Shown: positions 45,228 to 53,435 of the stretch, piece by piece | Layout of the letters: every line of letters begins with the position of its first letter | Numbering within the stretch: the first letter of the stretch is position 1 | Source of the DNA: JAHIKV01 sp963733145 | Lineage (GTDB): Bacteria; Planctomycetota; Planctomycetia; Pirellulales; Thermoguttaceae | Length of the DNA stretch: 64,000 bases | Direction of reading: 5' to 3' | NCBI GenBank assembly: GCA_963733145.1 | Contig: CAVTCJ010000016.1 | Span: 28,713-92,712, forward strand | The notes under the pieces: generated by a model | What the model was told of the DNA's origin: nothing | Seen by the model: the letters and a program-made list of their open reading frames with translations, nothing else | Databases searched by the model: none | Made by a program: the position numbers and the translations under genes

Positions 45228-47486
45228 ATGAAGAATATCCGGCTCAACGACTACAGCCTGACCGGCCGAGACGCCGCCCTGGCCATCGAAAAAGGCCTGG
45301 CCGAAGCGACGTGGTATGCCCCGGCCGTCTCGAAGCGGGAGATCCGCGAACTGCTCGAGCGCCGCGACGGGCCCGCCATCCGCGATACGCTCCTCTGGTT
45401 CGGGCTGATTATCGCCCTGGGCGTGGGCGGGTTTATGCTTTGGGGGACTTGGTGGGCCGTGGTCCCCTTTCTGTTCTACGGCGTCCTTTACGCCTCGACC
45501 TCCGACGCCCGCTGGCACGAATGCAGTCACGGCACGCCCTTCAAGACCGACTGGATGAACGACGCGCTCTATGAAATCGCCTCGTTCATGGTGCTGCGCG
45601 AATCGATCCCGCGGCGTTGGACCCACACCCGGCACCACAGCGACACGCTGATCGTGGGCCGCGACCCGGAGATTGCGGTCCGCCGGCCGCCCCGGCTGTT
45701 CTCGATGTTCCTGAAGCTCTTCGGACTGAACACGATCCCCGCCTATGTCCGGCAAGTCCTGGTCCACTGCACCGGGCGGCTCACGGTGGATGAAAAGACC
45801 TACATCCCGGAATCGGATTACGGCAAGGTCGTGCTCCGCGCCCGGCTGTACGTGCTGATTTACGCGGGCGTGGCCGGCCTGGCGGTCTACTGCGGCAGCA
45901 TCCTGCCCCTGATGTACGTCGGCCTGCCCGCCGTCTACGGCGTCTGGTTCCTGCCGATCTACACCCATCCGCAACACGCGGGCCTGGCCGAAAACGTGCT
46001 CGATCATCGGCTCAACAGCCGCACGATCTACATGAATCCGATCAACCGCTTCTTCTACTGGCACATGAACTACCATCTGGAACATCATTTGTTCCCGCTG
46101 GTCCCCTACTACAACCTCCATCGGCTCCACGAGCTGGTCAAGGCCGACCTGCCGAAGCCCTACTCGGGGCTGATCGAGGCCTGGCGCGAAATCATTCCGG
46201 CGGTCCTCCGGCAGGTGCGCGACCCCGCCTACTACGTCCGCCGCGAGCTGCCCACGCCGAGCGCCGCCCCAACGGCCAAACACATCTTCACGGCCAAGGG
46301 CCGGGCGGTGGACGGCTGGGTCGAAATCTGCGCCTCCGGCTTCCTCGGCAAGGAGGACGTCATCCGCTTCGACCACGAGGAGAAGACCTATGCCGTCTAT
46401 CGCACCGCCGACGGCGCCCTGTACGCCACCGACGGCGTCTGCACCCACGGCAACACGCACCTGGCCGACGGCCTTCTCCGCGGCACGCTGATCGAATGTC
46501 CCAAGCACAACGGGCGTTTCGACGTCACCGACGGCTCGCCGCGCCGCCCGCCGGTCTGCATCGGCCTGAAAACCTATAAAACCCGCGAACACGACGGCAA
46601 AATCTTCATCGATCCGTCGTCGGCCGGCGGCAGCGGATTGCGGGCGACCGAAACGACCTATCAGTTTCGCGTCGTCAGCAACGACAACGTGGCCACCTTC
46701 ATCAAGGAACTCGTGCTCGAGCCCGAAGCCGACTCGCCGGCGCTGGAGTACCGGCCGGGCGACTATCTGCAATTCGAGGTGCCGGCCTACGACGAAATCC
46801 GCTTCCGCGAGATTGCGGTCGCCCCGCCCTTCGCCGAGATTTGGGCGTCGCAGGGCGTCTTCGCCTTCCGCGCCGAAAACCCGCTGCCGGTGCGGCGCAA
46901 TTTCTCCATCGCCAACCGCCCGGGCACGGACGAGCGGCTGCGGTTCAACGTCCGCATCAGCACCCCGCCGCCCGGGCTGGAGTGCAGCGCCGGCGTCGGC
47001 TCGACCTACCTCCACCGCCTCAAGCCGGGCGATGCGATCGCGGCCGTGGGTCCCTTCGGCAGTTTTCACATCCAGCCGGGCGAGGGCGAGATGATCTATC
47101 TCGGCGGCGGCGCCGGCATGGCCCCGCTCCGCTCGCACCTCGCCCACCTCTTCGAGACCGAGCGGACCGCCCGCCGCGTCAGCTTCTGGTACGGCGCCCG
47201 CTCGTTGCGGGAGAGCTTCTATCGGGAATACTTCGCGGAACTGGCCGGGCGGTTCCCCAACTTCAGCTTTCATCTCGCCCTGTCCGAGCCGCTGCCCGAG
47301 GACAACTGGACCGGGCACACGGGCCTGATCCACGAAGTCCTCTTTCGCCAATATCTCGCCGCCCATCCCGCGCCCCGCGACGTCGACTATTACCTCTGCG
47401 GCCCGCAGGCCATGATTCGTGCCGCCGTCAAGATGCTCACCGACCTGAACGTGGATCGGGAGCGGATCGCGTTTGATGAGTTTTAA
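45228..47486 (+). CDS. Three-domain fusion: membrane desaturase/hydroxylase, Rieske ferredoxin, NqrF-like FAD/NAD reductase
   Basis: 752 residues from ATG 45228. Domain 1 (about 1-340) is a membrane-bound di-iron fatty-acid desaturase/alkane-hydroxylase type with His boxes H97ECSH101, H133TRHH137 and H279-x3-H283-x2-HH287. Helices surround them (LLWFGLIIALGVGGFMLWGTWWAVVPFLFYG). Domain 2 (about 350-460) is a Rieske [2Fe-2S] domain with C405TH407 and C424PKH427, spaced 16. Domain 3 (about 470-752) is a ferredoxin-reductase fold with FAD motif RRNFSIANRPG (about 557), NAD motif GGGAGMAPLRSH and C-terminal YYLCGPQAM, closest to NqrF without its plant-type ferredoxin. This would be a self-sufficient NADH-driven monooxygenase, equivalent to rhizobial MocD-MocE-MocF in one chain. 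The lipid or small-molecule substrate is unknown. There is no clear ribosome binding site. Confidence 0.9.
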   Translation: MKNIRLNDYSLTGRDAALAIEKGLAEATWYAPAVSKREIRELLERRDGPAIRDTLLWFGLIIALGVGGFMLWGTWWAVVPFLFYGVLYASTSDARWHECSHGTPFKTDWMNDALYEIASFMVLRESIPRRWTHTRHHSDTLIVGRDPEIAVRRPPRLFSMFLKLFGLNTIPAYVRQVLVHCTGRLTVDEKTYIPESDYGKVVLRARLYVLIYAGVAGLAVYCGSILPLMYVGLPAVYGVWFLPIYTHPQHAGLAENVLDHRLNSRTIYMNPINRFFYWHMNYHLEHHLFPLVPYYNLHRLHELVKADLPKPYSGLIEAWREIIPAVLRQVRDPAYYVRRELPTPSAAPTAKHIFTAKGRAVDGWVEICASGFLGKEDVIRFDHEEKTYAVYRTADGALYATDGVCTHGNTHLADGLLRGTLIECPKHNGRFDVTDGSPRRPPVCIGLKTYKTREHDGKIFIDPSSAGGSGLRATETTYQFRVVSNDNVATFIKELVLEPEADSPALEYRPGDYLQFEVPAYDEIRFREIAVAPPFAEIWASQGVFAFRAENPLPVRRNFSIANRPGTDERLRFNVRISTPPPGLECSAGVGSTYLHRLKPGDAIAAVGPFGSFHIQPGEGEMIYLGGGAGMAPLRSHLAHLFETERTARRVSFWYGARSLRESFYREYFAELAGRFPNFSFHLALSEPLPEDNWTGHTGLIHEVLFRQYLAAHPAPRDVDYYLCGPQAMIRAAVKMLTDLNVDRERIAFDEF

Positions 47487-47982
47487 TACGGTTTCCGGTT
47501 CAAGGCTGCGCCGATGTCGTCTATCTTCAAGGATCGATCGTCCCATGCGCTCTGCAAACCGCTTGCGGTTTTGCAACGGAATCACCGCGCGGTTTTGAAT
47601 TAACTCATTTCCCTTTCCCCCAGAACCTCGGCCAGGGCGACCAGCCACTCGACCGACTCGAGCATTTCCTCCAGTTCGCAATGTGTTTCGTTTTATTCTT
47701 GTCGGTAATCGCGGGCAGGACTTACCAATACCAAAGACGGCTGCATCAGATTTATATGTTAGTGGTAGGGAAATTGCTGAATTTATCAAATAAATAATAT
47801 TCCATGTCAGGAATCGGGATTCGGTGGACTATAGGAATATGAACATTGGGCGCGATTCACGTCGCGCATAACAGTTTGATAAGTGTGATTGTTTCGTGGT
47901 GATCCAAAATGTCGAGCGCTCAGGTGGGAGCGCTTCGGAATCAATCGCCACAAGTACCCCACCAATTCAGGGAGACTAACCG
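47487..47982. other. Intergenic region with pepT 3' duplicate
   Basis: Apart from the duplicated pepT tail (47601-47674) I see no gene. The sequence from 47700 to 47980 is AT-richer and probably carries the PEP-CTERM promoter. Confidence 0.6.
47601..47674. repeat. Direct copy of the pepT 3' end
   Basis: About 74 bases nearly identical to 48903-48975, the last codons of pepT, in the same orientation. The PEP-CTERM gene lies between the copies. Confidence 0.85.
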
Positions 47983-48632
47983 ATGAAACGCTTATCTGTG
48001 ATTCTTGTAGTTCTGTCCATGCTCGCCGTCCTTCCGGCCATCAGTCAGGCTGCTGTTACGCTTGGCACCGAGGATCCAAGTACCGGATTGACAGTCCAGT
48101 TCCACGCCTCTGCCCTGTATTCCAACGGAACCACCTACTCCATTTACATGTCGGTTGCCAGCGATGGAGAGGATTATTTCGATCCCTTTAACTTCGGGGG
48201 CGACACAAGCGATGGCATCTCTTTTTTCCCATTGCCTGCCTCGGGCGATGGCAATTGGTTGACGGGGGCCAATACTGGGAACAGATACCGAACACAACTA
48301 CTTGGGTTCTTTCTGCAGCCTCCCTGGGCGGAGAAAATGAGCCGCCATTCGAGCCGATAGGCAAATGGATCTTGCCGAACTTTAGCTGGACAACACCGGA
48401 GCAGTATGTGATGCTAGAGGGACCAGCGCCCTCGCCGACGATTGGCGATGTAATCACCCTTTTCAACGGTGAGGGTGTGGATACAGAAGGTCACACATAT
48501 AAGTATGCCGGGGTTACGTTTGCCTCCGACCCATTCGGAAGCGTTCCCGAACCGGCCACGATCGTCATCTGGTCGCTGCTCGGCGCGATTGCCGTCACCT
48601 TCGGCTGGCGGCGGCGGAAGCAGGCAGCGTAG
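47983..48632 (+). pseudogene. PEP-CTERM sorting-domain protein, one frameshift
   Basis: Secreted protein of about 216 codons. Signal peptide MKRLSVILVVLSMLAVLPAISQAA, then a beta-rich body (LTVQFHASALYSNGTTYSIYMSVASDGEDY). After a lost base in a G run near 48268 the frame continues GQYWEQIPNTTTWVLSAAS. It ends in the PEP-CTERM tail VPEPATIVIWSLLGAIAVTFGWRRRKQ: PEP motif, one helix and a basic cluster, recognised by exosortase for surface sorting. No exosortase is in the window. Ribosome binding site AGGGAG lies upstream. Confidence 0.85.
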
Positions 48633-48659
48633 TACATTCCGAATCGTCAAAACACACGA

Positions 48660-48686
48660 CCCGCGCCGATTCCGGTGCGGGTTTTT
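48660..48686 (+). terminator. Intrinsic terminator of the PEP-CTERM gene
   Basis: CCCGCGCC-GATTCC-GGTGCGGG stem followed by TTTTT, 28 bases after the stop. Confidence 0.85.
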
Positions 48687-48755
48687 CATGTGCCATGCGA
48701 GAAAGCGGGACAGGCCCGCTTATTGCGGAAAGCGCCCCGCTCCCTCTTATCCCCC

Positions 48756-48829
48756 CGCGTTCTCCGCGCCTCCGCGTGACTCCCTCCCCGCGTTCTGGTT
48801 CACGCGGAGGTGCGGAGACGCGGAGGGGG
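48756..48829. repeat. CCGCGTTCTCCGCGCCTCCGCG inverted repeat
   Basis: Arms CCGCGTTCTCCGCGCCTCCGCGTGA and TCACGCGGAGGTGCGGAGACGCGG form a long hairpin, another common intergenic repeat word. Confidence 0.75.
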
Positions 48830-48906
48830 AGAGGTTATTAACGATGCGGCGGAGCCCTTCGTTTATACTGTGTCAGAGAAATCACAATCTGTGACTTCCA
48901 ATTATC

Positions 48907-50142
48907 TCATTTCCCTTTGCCCCAGACTTCGGCCAGGGCGACCAGCCACTCGACCGACTCGAGCATTTCCTCCAGGCAGGCCCATTCCAGCGGCGAGTGC
49001 GGATTGTGGTCGCCGCAGGAGAGGTTCGGGGTGGGCAGGCCCAGCTCGGTCAGCCGCGAGCCGTCGGTGCCGCCGCGGACGATCGTCCGCTTGGCCGTGC
49101 GGCCGAGCTTTTTCAGGGCTTCCTCGGCGTAGGTCACCGCCCGCGGCTCGCTCTTCAGCCCCTCGTCCATGTTGCGGTACTGCCGCTCGATGACCACGTC
49201 GATCTTGGCGGTGGGGAAGTCCTGCATCGTGGCCGAGGCGATCTGGCGGACCTGATCGGCCAGCCCGTCCAGTTTCGAGGCGTCGAAATCACGGAGCAGG
49301 ATTTTCAGCTTCATCTCGCCCACGCCCCCTTCGATCTCGTAGGGGTGCAGGAAGCCTTCGCGCCCTTCGGTCGTCTCGGGCGAGAGCTTGTTGCGCGGCA
49401 GCCGGGCGATGAAATCGGCCATCACGCGGATGGCGTTGGTCATGCGCCCCTTGGCGATCGAGGGATGGATGTTCACGCCGTGGACCGTCACCACCGCCTG
49501 ATCGGCCGAGAACGTCTCCACGTCGATCTCGTTGCTGCCGTGGCCGTCGAGCGTGTAGCAGACCGTCGCGCCGATCTCCTTCAGGTCGAGCTTTTCCACG
49601 CCGCGGGCGATCTCCTCGTCGCAGGTCAGGCAGATTCGCACCGGGCCGTGCTTGATCTCGGGATGCGTCATCAGCCATGCGGCGGCTTCGAGGATCACGG
49701 CCACGCCCGCCTTGTCGTCGGCCCCCAGCAGCGTCGTGCCGTCGGTGGTAATCAGCGTGCGCCCCTGGAGCGCGTCGAGGCCGTGGTCGTCGGCCGCGCG
49801 AATGACCTTGCTCTGATTGCCGGGCAGGACGATGTCGCCGCCGGGGTAGTTCTCGATGATTTGCGGCTTGACCCCCGCTCCGGTGGTCTCGGGCGAAGTG
49901 TCAAGATGCGAACACCAGGCGATTGTTTCCGCCCCCTCGACGGTCGCGGGGATTGTGCCCATCACGATTCCGTGCTCGTTTTGCACGGCGTCTTTGATGC
50001 CCATCGCTTGCAGCTCTTCGGCCAGCAGCCGGCCGAGATCGAGTTGTCCGGGCGAGCTGGGGTAGTTCTCGGTTTCGACCTGGGCGGTGGTGTCGATCTT
50101 GACGTATCGCAGAAAACGCTGCAAAAGCTGGTCTTTGTTCAT
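48907..50142 (-). CDS. pepT: Peptidase T (aminotripeptidase)
   Basis: M20-family zinc aminopeptidase that cleaves tripeptides, about 411 residues. Metal-binding regions: WCSHLDTSPE (His and Asp of site 1), LGADDKAGVAVILEA (bridging Asp), TCDEEIARGVEKLDL (catalytic Glu) and CGDHNPHSPLEWACLE (late His). FLRYVKIDTTAQVETENYPSSPGQ at the N-terminus is the PepT signature. ATG 50142 is chosen over a five-codon longer frame. The 3' end is duplicated at 47601-47674. Confidence 0.93.
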   Translation of the reverse strand: MNKDQLLQRFLRYVKIDTTAQVETENYPSSPGQLDLGRLLAEELQAMGIKDAVQNEHGIVMGTIPATVEGAETIAWCSHLDTSPETTGAGVKPQIIENYPGGDIVLPGNQSKVIRAADDHGLDALQGRTLITTDGTTLLGADDKAGVAVILEAAAWLMTHPEIKHGPVRICLTCDEEIARGVEKLDLKEIGATVCYTLDGHGSNEIDVETFSADQAVVTVHGVNIHPSIAKGRMTNAIRVMADFIARLPRNKLSPETTEGREGFLHPYEIEGGVGEMKLKILLRDFDASKLDGLADQVRQIASATMQDFPTAKIDVVIERQYRNMDEGLKSEPRAVTYAEEALKKLGRTAKRTIVRGGTDGSRLTELGLPTPNLSCGDHNPHSPLEWACLEEMLESVEWLVALAEVWGKGK

Positions 50143-50280
50143 CTTTCTGGCTCCCAAGGAAAACTGCTGGATTATAGAGATTTCACTTCCGCCCTATCTT
50201 CCCAAAAATGGCCCGGTTTTGGTAGGCTATGCGGAGAAAAAATGCGCCGCTACGAAACCGCAAGCGGATTGTTCCGGCAT

Positions 50281-50307
50281 TCGCCGCGTGGACGCGGCGG
50301 CTAAACG
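50281..50307. repeat. Family A half-element
   Basis: CGCCGCGTGGACGCGGCGGCTAAACG, one arm only. It resembles a decayed family A palindrome. Confidence 0.6.
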
Positions 50308-50328
50308 TCCCATTACCCCCCACTCCTC

Positions 50329-51153
50329 ATGGCCAATTCAATCCGATATCTCGTTTTTGACGTGGAAAGCGTGGCCGATGCCCCGTTGGTGGCCAAGCTC
50401 CGCTATCCGGGCGAGTCGCTCGAGCCGGCCGACGCCGTCCGCCGCTATCGCGACGAGCTGATGAAGAAGCACGATAGCGATTTCATCCCCTACACCTTCC
50501 AGATGCCGATCTCGGTGGTGGTGGGCAAGGTGACGGCCGATTTCCACTTGGAAGACGTGGTCGTGCTCGACGAGCCGGAGTTCCGGCCGCACGTAATCAC
50601 CGAACACTTCTGGCGGGGCTGGGAGAAGTATCGCCGGCCGACGCTGGTCAGCTTCAACGGCCGCGGATTCGACCTGCCCCTGCTGGAGTTGGCGGCCTTC
50701 CGTTTCGGCGTCAGCGCGCCCGGCTGGTTCCAGGAGACGGGCCGCTCGTTCGATCAGCCCCGCTATCGCTACAACACCACGGCCCACCTCGATCTCTGCG
50801 ACCTGCTGACCAATTTCGGCGCAACGCGCTTGACCGGTGGGCTGAACCTGGCGGCGAACCTCCTCGGCAAGCCGGGCAAAATGGACGTGGAGGGCGACAT
50901 GGTCCAGGACATGTACGATGCCGGACGGCTGGCCGAGATCAACGACTACTGCCGTTGCGACGTGCTGGACACGTATTTCGTATTCCTACGGACCCGCGTG
51001 CTGATGGGCCAACTCGCCCTGGACGCCGAGCAGCAGTTGATCGCCGAGACGAAGCAATGGCTGGAGAGCAAAGCGGAAAGTTCGCCCGCCTATAAGGGTT
51101 ATCTCGAACACTGGGGCGATTGGACGAACCCCTGGGCCAGTGGCGGCGAATAG
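50329..51153 (+). CDS. PolB-like 3'-5' exonuclease (DNA_pol_B_exo2 type)
   Basis: 274 residues. DEDD exonuclease motifs are visible: I is YLVFDVESVADAPL (Asp and Glu); II is LVSFNGRGFDLPLLELAAFRFG (Asp in FNGRGFD); III is INDYCRCDVLDTYFVF (Asp). The body carries LDLCDLLTNFGA. The family is predicted to be a stand-alone exonuclease related to the proofreading domain of DNA polymerase B; its cellular role is not established. The frame is intact, with an ATG after a family A half-element. The gene ends just before the promoter of the putative RNA at 51201. Confidence 0.85.
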   Translation: MANSIRYLVFDVESVADAPLVAKLRYPGESLEPADAVRRYRDELMKKHDSDFIPYTFQMPISVVVGKVTADFHLEDVVVLDEPEFRPHVITEHFWRGWEKYRRPTLVSFNGRGFDLPLLELAAFRFGVSAPGWFQETGRSFDQPRYRYNTTAHLDLCDLLTNFGATRLTGGLNLAANLLGKPGKMDVEGDMVQDMYDAGRLAEINDYCRCDVLDTYFVFLRTRVLMGQLALDAEQQLIAETKQWLESKAESSPAYKGYLEHWGDWTNPWASGGE

Positions 51154-51166
51154 TGTTGGACAAGAC

Positions 51167-51194
51167 TTGACTTCGCGGAAATTTGGCATATTAT
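51167..51194 (+). promoter_or_regulatory. Promoter of the putative structured RNA
   Basis: TTGACT (51167-51172), 16 bases, TATTAT (51189-51194). The inferred start is near 51201, just before the first hairpin. Confidence 0.65.
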
Positions 51195-51200
51195 TTTAAT

Positions 51201-51333
51201 GTCAGTGCGGTCAGGTGCGACTGCCTCGTCGACGCCGCTCTGACAGGGACACCGCACTGAGGCGTCAGACGTAATCCCGCGGTGGAAGCCCGTTGCAGGC
51301 CGAAGTCTGACTGGCCGACAGCGGGCTTTTTTT
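51201..51333 (+). ncRNA. Putative novel structured small RNA with own promoter and terminator
   Basis: About 130 bases. The 5' domain is closed by a perfect nine-base stem CAGTGCGGT/ACCGCACTG with further inner pairing (CAG/CTG, or GTCAG/CTGAC). The 3' domain has AGCCCGTTG/CAGCGGGCT with inner GGCC/GGCC and a GTCAGAC/GTCTGAC alternative, ending in a T7 run (51327-51333). No convincing reading frame fits the stretch. A strong promoter is 16 bases upstream. I see no 6S, SRP, tmRNA or known riboswitch signature, so the identity is open. It may be a small RNA, or a terminator-attached leader relic. Its terminator overlaps the stop of the gene at 51332-51614 on the other strand. Confidence 0.55.
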
Positions 51334-51614
51334 ATGCGCCGGCGGCAATTTTTTCGCCGGGCCGGGGATCGCCCTGGTACTCGACCCGCACCGGCAGGGC
51401 CACCGCCCAGAACCTTCCGCCGCCCGCCGAGGACCGCGCCGTTGAAGGCCTCGACGTAGCGCCGGGCCATGCCCGCCGACATCGACCCCCGTTCGGCTGG
51501 TTCCACCGCCACGGCCCCGGAGGGAACATCACTCCAATTGGCGGGGCAGGCGCCAATATATCGGACAATCCACACCCGATACCGCGGTTCTACGGTCGCC
51601 TCTGCATCCAACAT
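51332..51614 (-). pseudogene. Small planctomycete hypothetical protein, one frameshift
   Basis: About 94 codons. MLDAEATVEPRYRVWIVRYIGACPANWSDVPSGAVAVEPAERGSMSAGMARRYVEAFN is in the frame from 51614. After one extra base near 51415 it continues WAVALPVRVEYQGDPRPGEKI. Short proteins of this YRVWIVRY...AVALPVR pattern occur in planctomycete genomes next to phage-like genes; their function is unknown. The stop shares the terminator of the converging RNA. Confidence 0.6.
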
Positions 51615-51672
51615 GGTCGCGTCCCCTTTTCCAAACCGGCGTCCGAATCCATTAGTTTTCCACGGTCTTCCC

Positions 51673-51701
51673 TTGACAGGCCGGACCCGTTATAGTATAC
51701 A
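51673..51701 (+). promoter_or_regulatory. Promoter of the HTH regulator gene
   Basis: TTGACA (51673-51678), 17 bases, TATACA (51696-51701). Overlapping ATAC/GTAT-type symmetric words (TATACAT-AGG-TACATATTTATGTCA) just downstream are a candidate self-operator. Confidence 0.7.
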
Positions 51702-51730
51702 TAGGTACATATTTATGTCAAGGGCCGGCG

Positions 51731-52225
51731 ATGACCACATATTCGCGTGAAAATTTGCTGCGTCTGATGGCCGCCCGCGGGCTTTCCCTCCGCCAGGTGG
51801 TCGATCTGACCGGCCTGAACGCGCGGACCGTTCGCGGAATCGTCCGCGGCAGCCATAAGCCGCACGCCCGCACAATCCACCGCCTCTCTCTGGGGCTGGG
51901 CGTGAAGGTCGAGGAGTTCTTCGTCGATCCCGCCCAACTGCTCTACCGCCGTTTCGACCGCCGCACCAATCCGCTCGTGGCCGAGATCGTCGAAAGCCGC
52001 CGGGAATTGTTCGACGGTTGGACCGAGGCCGATTTCGACGAACTCCACAGCCGCGTCGGCGCGGGCGGGGCCCTGACGGCCGAGGGCGCCCTGGATGCCG
52101 TAAAGCAGATGAACCGCAAGCGGGAATTGCACGAAAGGCTCGACCTGCTCCTGGAAAGCTCGCAGGCCGAAGTCGCCGCCGGGGTGCTGAATGTGCTGTA
52201 CGAGAAGATAGTGGTTAGTGGTTAG
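51731..52225 (+). CDS. HTH (XRE-like) transcriptional regulator
   Basis: 164 residues. N-terminal XRE helix-turn-helix (LLRLMAARGLSLRQVVDLTGLNARTVRGIVRGSHKPHARTIHRLSLGLGV), followed by a helical C-terminus (FVDPAQLLYRRFDRRTNPLVAEIVESRRELFDGW; LLESSQAEVAAGVLNVLYEKI). It has a near-consensus promoter and probably represses itself and possibly the capsid module divergent to it. It could be a phage repressor or a toxin-antitoxin-like antitoxin without partner. Ribosome binding site GGGCCGG is weak. Confidence 0.8.
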   Translation: MTTYSRENLLRLMAARGLSLRQVVDLTGLNARTVRGIVRGSHKPHARTIHRLSLGLGVKVEEFFVDPAQLLYRRFDRRTNPLVAEIVESRRELFDGWTEADFDELHSRVGAGGALTAEGALDAVKQMNRKRELHERLDLLLESSQAEVAAGVLNVLYEKIVVSG

Positions 52226-52280
52226 TGGTCAGTGGCTAGTGGCTAGTAAGCATAAACACCGGCCACTAACCACTAACCAC
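52211..52280. repeat. GTGGTTAGTGGTTAGTGGTC inverted repeat (family D)
   Basis: A tandem of TTAGTGG/CTAGTGG words faces CCACTAACCACTAACCAC. It starts inside the last codons of the HTH gene. Related copies are at 53069-53128 and 57925-58001. Confidence 0.85.
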
Positions 52281-52941
52281 TATTCACCACTTCCGCCTCG
52301 ATCACCTGCAATTCGCCGATCCGATCGGCCCCGATCGCGCCGGTGACGTTATAGACGGTTCCATCAGCGCCGCGGATCGAGTAGGTGTGGTCCAGCGCCA
52401 GGTCCTCCTCGACAAAGATCCGATAGCGGGAAGTCGTCGAGGGCGATTCCGCGTCGGCGTCGATTTTCGTTTCCAGCAGTTGAATCCTGGCTCGGATGCC
52501 TGTCCGCCACGTCCGCCACGCCGATTCGCCGACCTTCTTCAACACGGTAATCGTGTCGTCCAGCCCCGCGGCGACCGAGACGTTCCTGGTCTCGCACCGC
52601 CAGCGGGCGCCGAGCGTGGCCTTCTTCACCGTCAAGATCGTCCAGCGCTGATTGTCGCCGTCGAGGATCACGTCGCCCAGCCGGGGCGCGTCGGACAACT
52701 CGGACACCGGCAGGTGCCAGACCAGGTCCAACGCGGTGTATTGGCCGTCGCTGACCACGTATTTGCGGACGTCGCCCCGGTTGACAATCGCCGCCTGGCC
52801 GGCGGTGATTGCCCTCCGCAGGGCGTGGGCGATCACCGTGCCGCCCGCGCCGGGAGTGCTCCCGCGCCGCAGCAGGGTTATCGCTTCCGTGCCGTCGGTT
52901 AAGGTAGATAAATCGTCGGATGGGTCGAAGTCAAGGGGCAT
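52273..52941 (-). CDS. Phage-type hypothetical protein (head-tail or adaptor region)
   Basis: 222 residues. MPLDFDPSDDLSTLTDGTEAITLLRRGSTPGAGG, then LVWHLPVSELSDAPRLGDVILDGDNQRWTILTVKKAT, and a beta-rich C-terminus RIFVEEDLALDHTYSIRGADGTVYNVTGAIGADRIGELQVIEAEVV. The IxVxxVxxRIGxLQVI-type ending resembles tail-completion or neck proteins. I recognise no family exactly; assignment to the phage module rests on position after capsid genes on the same strand. It ends the module. Confidence 0.6.
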   Translation of the reverse strand: MPLDFDPSDDLSTLTDGTEAITLLRRGSTPGAGGTVIAHALRRAITAGQAAIVNRGDVRKYVVSDGQYTALDLVWHLPVSELSDAPRLGDVILDGDNQRWTILTVKKATLGARWRCETRNVSVAAGLDDTITVLKKVGESAWRTWRTGIRARIQLLETKIDADAESPSTTSRYRIFVEEDLALDHTYSIRGADGTVYNVTGAIGADRIGELQVIEAEVVNSG

Positions 52942-53002
52942 GGGTATTGGTGGTTAGTGGTTAACGGTTAGGATCGGCAAATTAATAGCTGTCGCATTTC
53001 AG

Positions 53003-53048
53003 AAGGGACAGTCCCATTTTCGTCGAACGAAAATTGGGACAGTCCCCC
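53003..53048. repeat. Family B palindrome in the capsid cluster
   Basis: AGAAGGGACAGTCCCATTTTCGTCG faces CGAAAATTGGGACAGTCCCC. Confidence 0.88.
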
Positions 53049-53068
53049 ACTTATTGATTCGCCGGCCC

Positions 53069-53128
53069 TTAGTGGCTATTGGTTAGTGTTAGTGCTTACT
53101 AGCCACGAGCCACTAACCACTAGCCACT
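53069..53128. repeat. Family D repeat in the capsid cluster
   Basis: TTAGTGGCTATTGGTTAGTG faces CACTAACCACTAGCCACT. A partial tandem is also at 52950-52970. Confidence 0.75.
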
Positions 53129-53131
53129 CTC

Positions 53132-53347
53132 TTACGTGTATCCTTGCGAACGTTCTTCAAACGGCGTTTCGCCCGCCAGCTTTTCATTGCACCAATCGAC
53201 CGTCTGCTGAAGTAGCGCGAGATAGCCGCCCCAGGCGACCATCTGGCCGTCGATCTGGTACGTCGGCTTGGGCTGGGCGGTGATCTCGGCAATGCGGGCC
53301 AAAGTCTGACTTTTTATCGTGGCGATTTGTTGGGCGTCGGTGGACAT
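53132..53347 (-). CDS. Small phage-associated protein
   Basis: 71 residues, MSTDAQQIATIKSQTLARIAEITAQPKPTYQIDGQMVAWGGYLALLQQTVDWCNEKL. Two helices around an IDGQxVxWxxY motif resemble small proteins in planctomycete prophage head clusters. It is on the module strand and of unknown function. Confidence 0.6.
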   Translation of the reverse strand: MSTDAQQIATIKSQTLARIAEITAQPKPTYQIDGQMVAWGGYLALLQQTVDWCNEKLAGETPFEERSQGYT

Positions 53348-53365
53348 GATAGTTCGGGGCTGGGG

Positions 53366-53431
53366 GTTTTAGGGCTTTGGTCTTAGGTCTTGGGTCTTGG
53401 ACAAAGACCTAAGCCCTAAGACCCAAAACCG
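53366..53431. repeat. Family E inverted repeat in the capsid cluster
   Basis: TTAGGGCTTTGGTCTTAGGTCTTGGG faces GACCTAAGCCCTAAGACCCAAAACC, homologous in form to 25555-25614. Confidence 0.8.
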
Positions 53432-53435
53432 TGGT

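Noticed and set aside
45078..47789. Long antisense frame of about 900 codons opposite the desaturase fusion
   Set aside because: A high-GC shadow; the sense frame carries strong motifs (His boxes, Rieske, FAD/NAD) while this frame shows only Arg/Val/Asp-rich low-complexity sequence.
51201..51333. 6S RNA, SRP RNA or tmRNA identity for the structured RNA
   Set aside because: Missing the central bubble layout of 6S, the GGAA/GNAR features of SRP, and the tmRNA tag frame; too short and with different closing stems.
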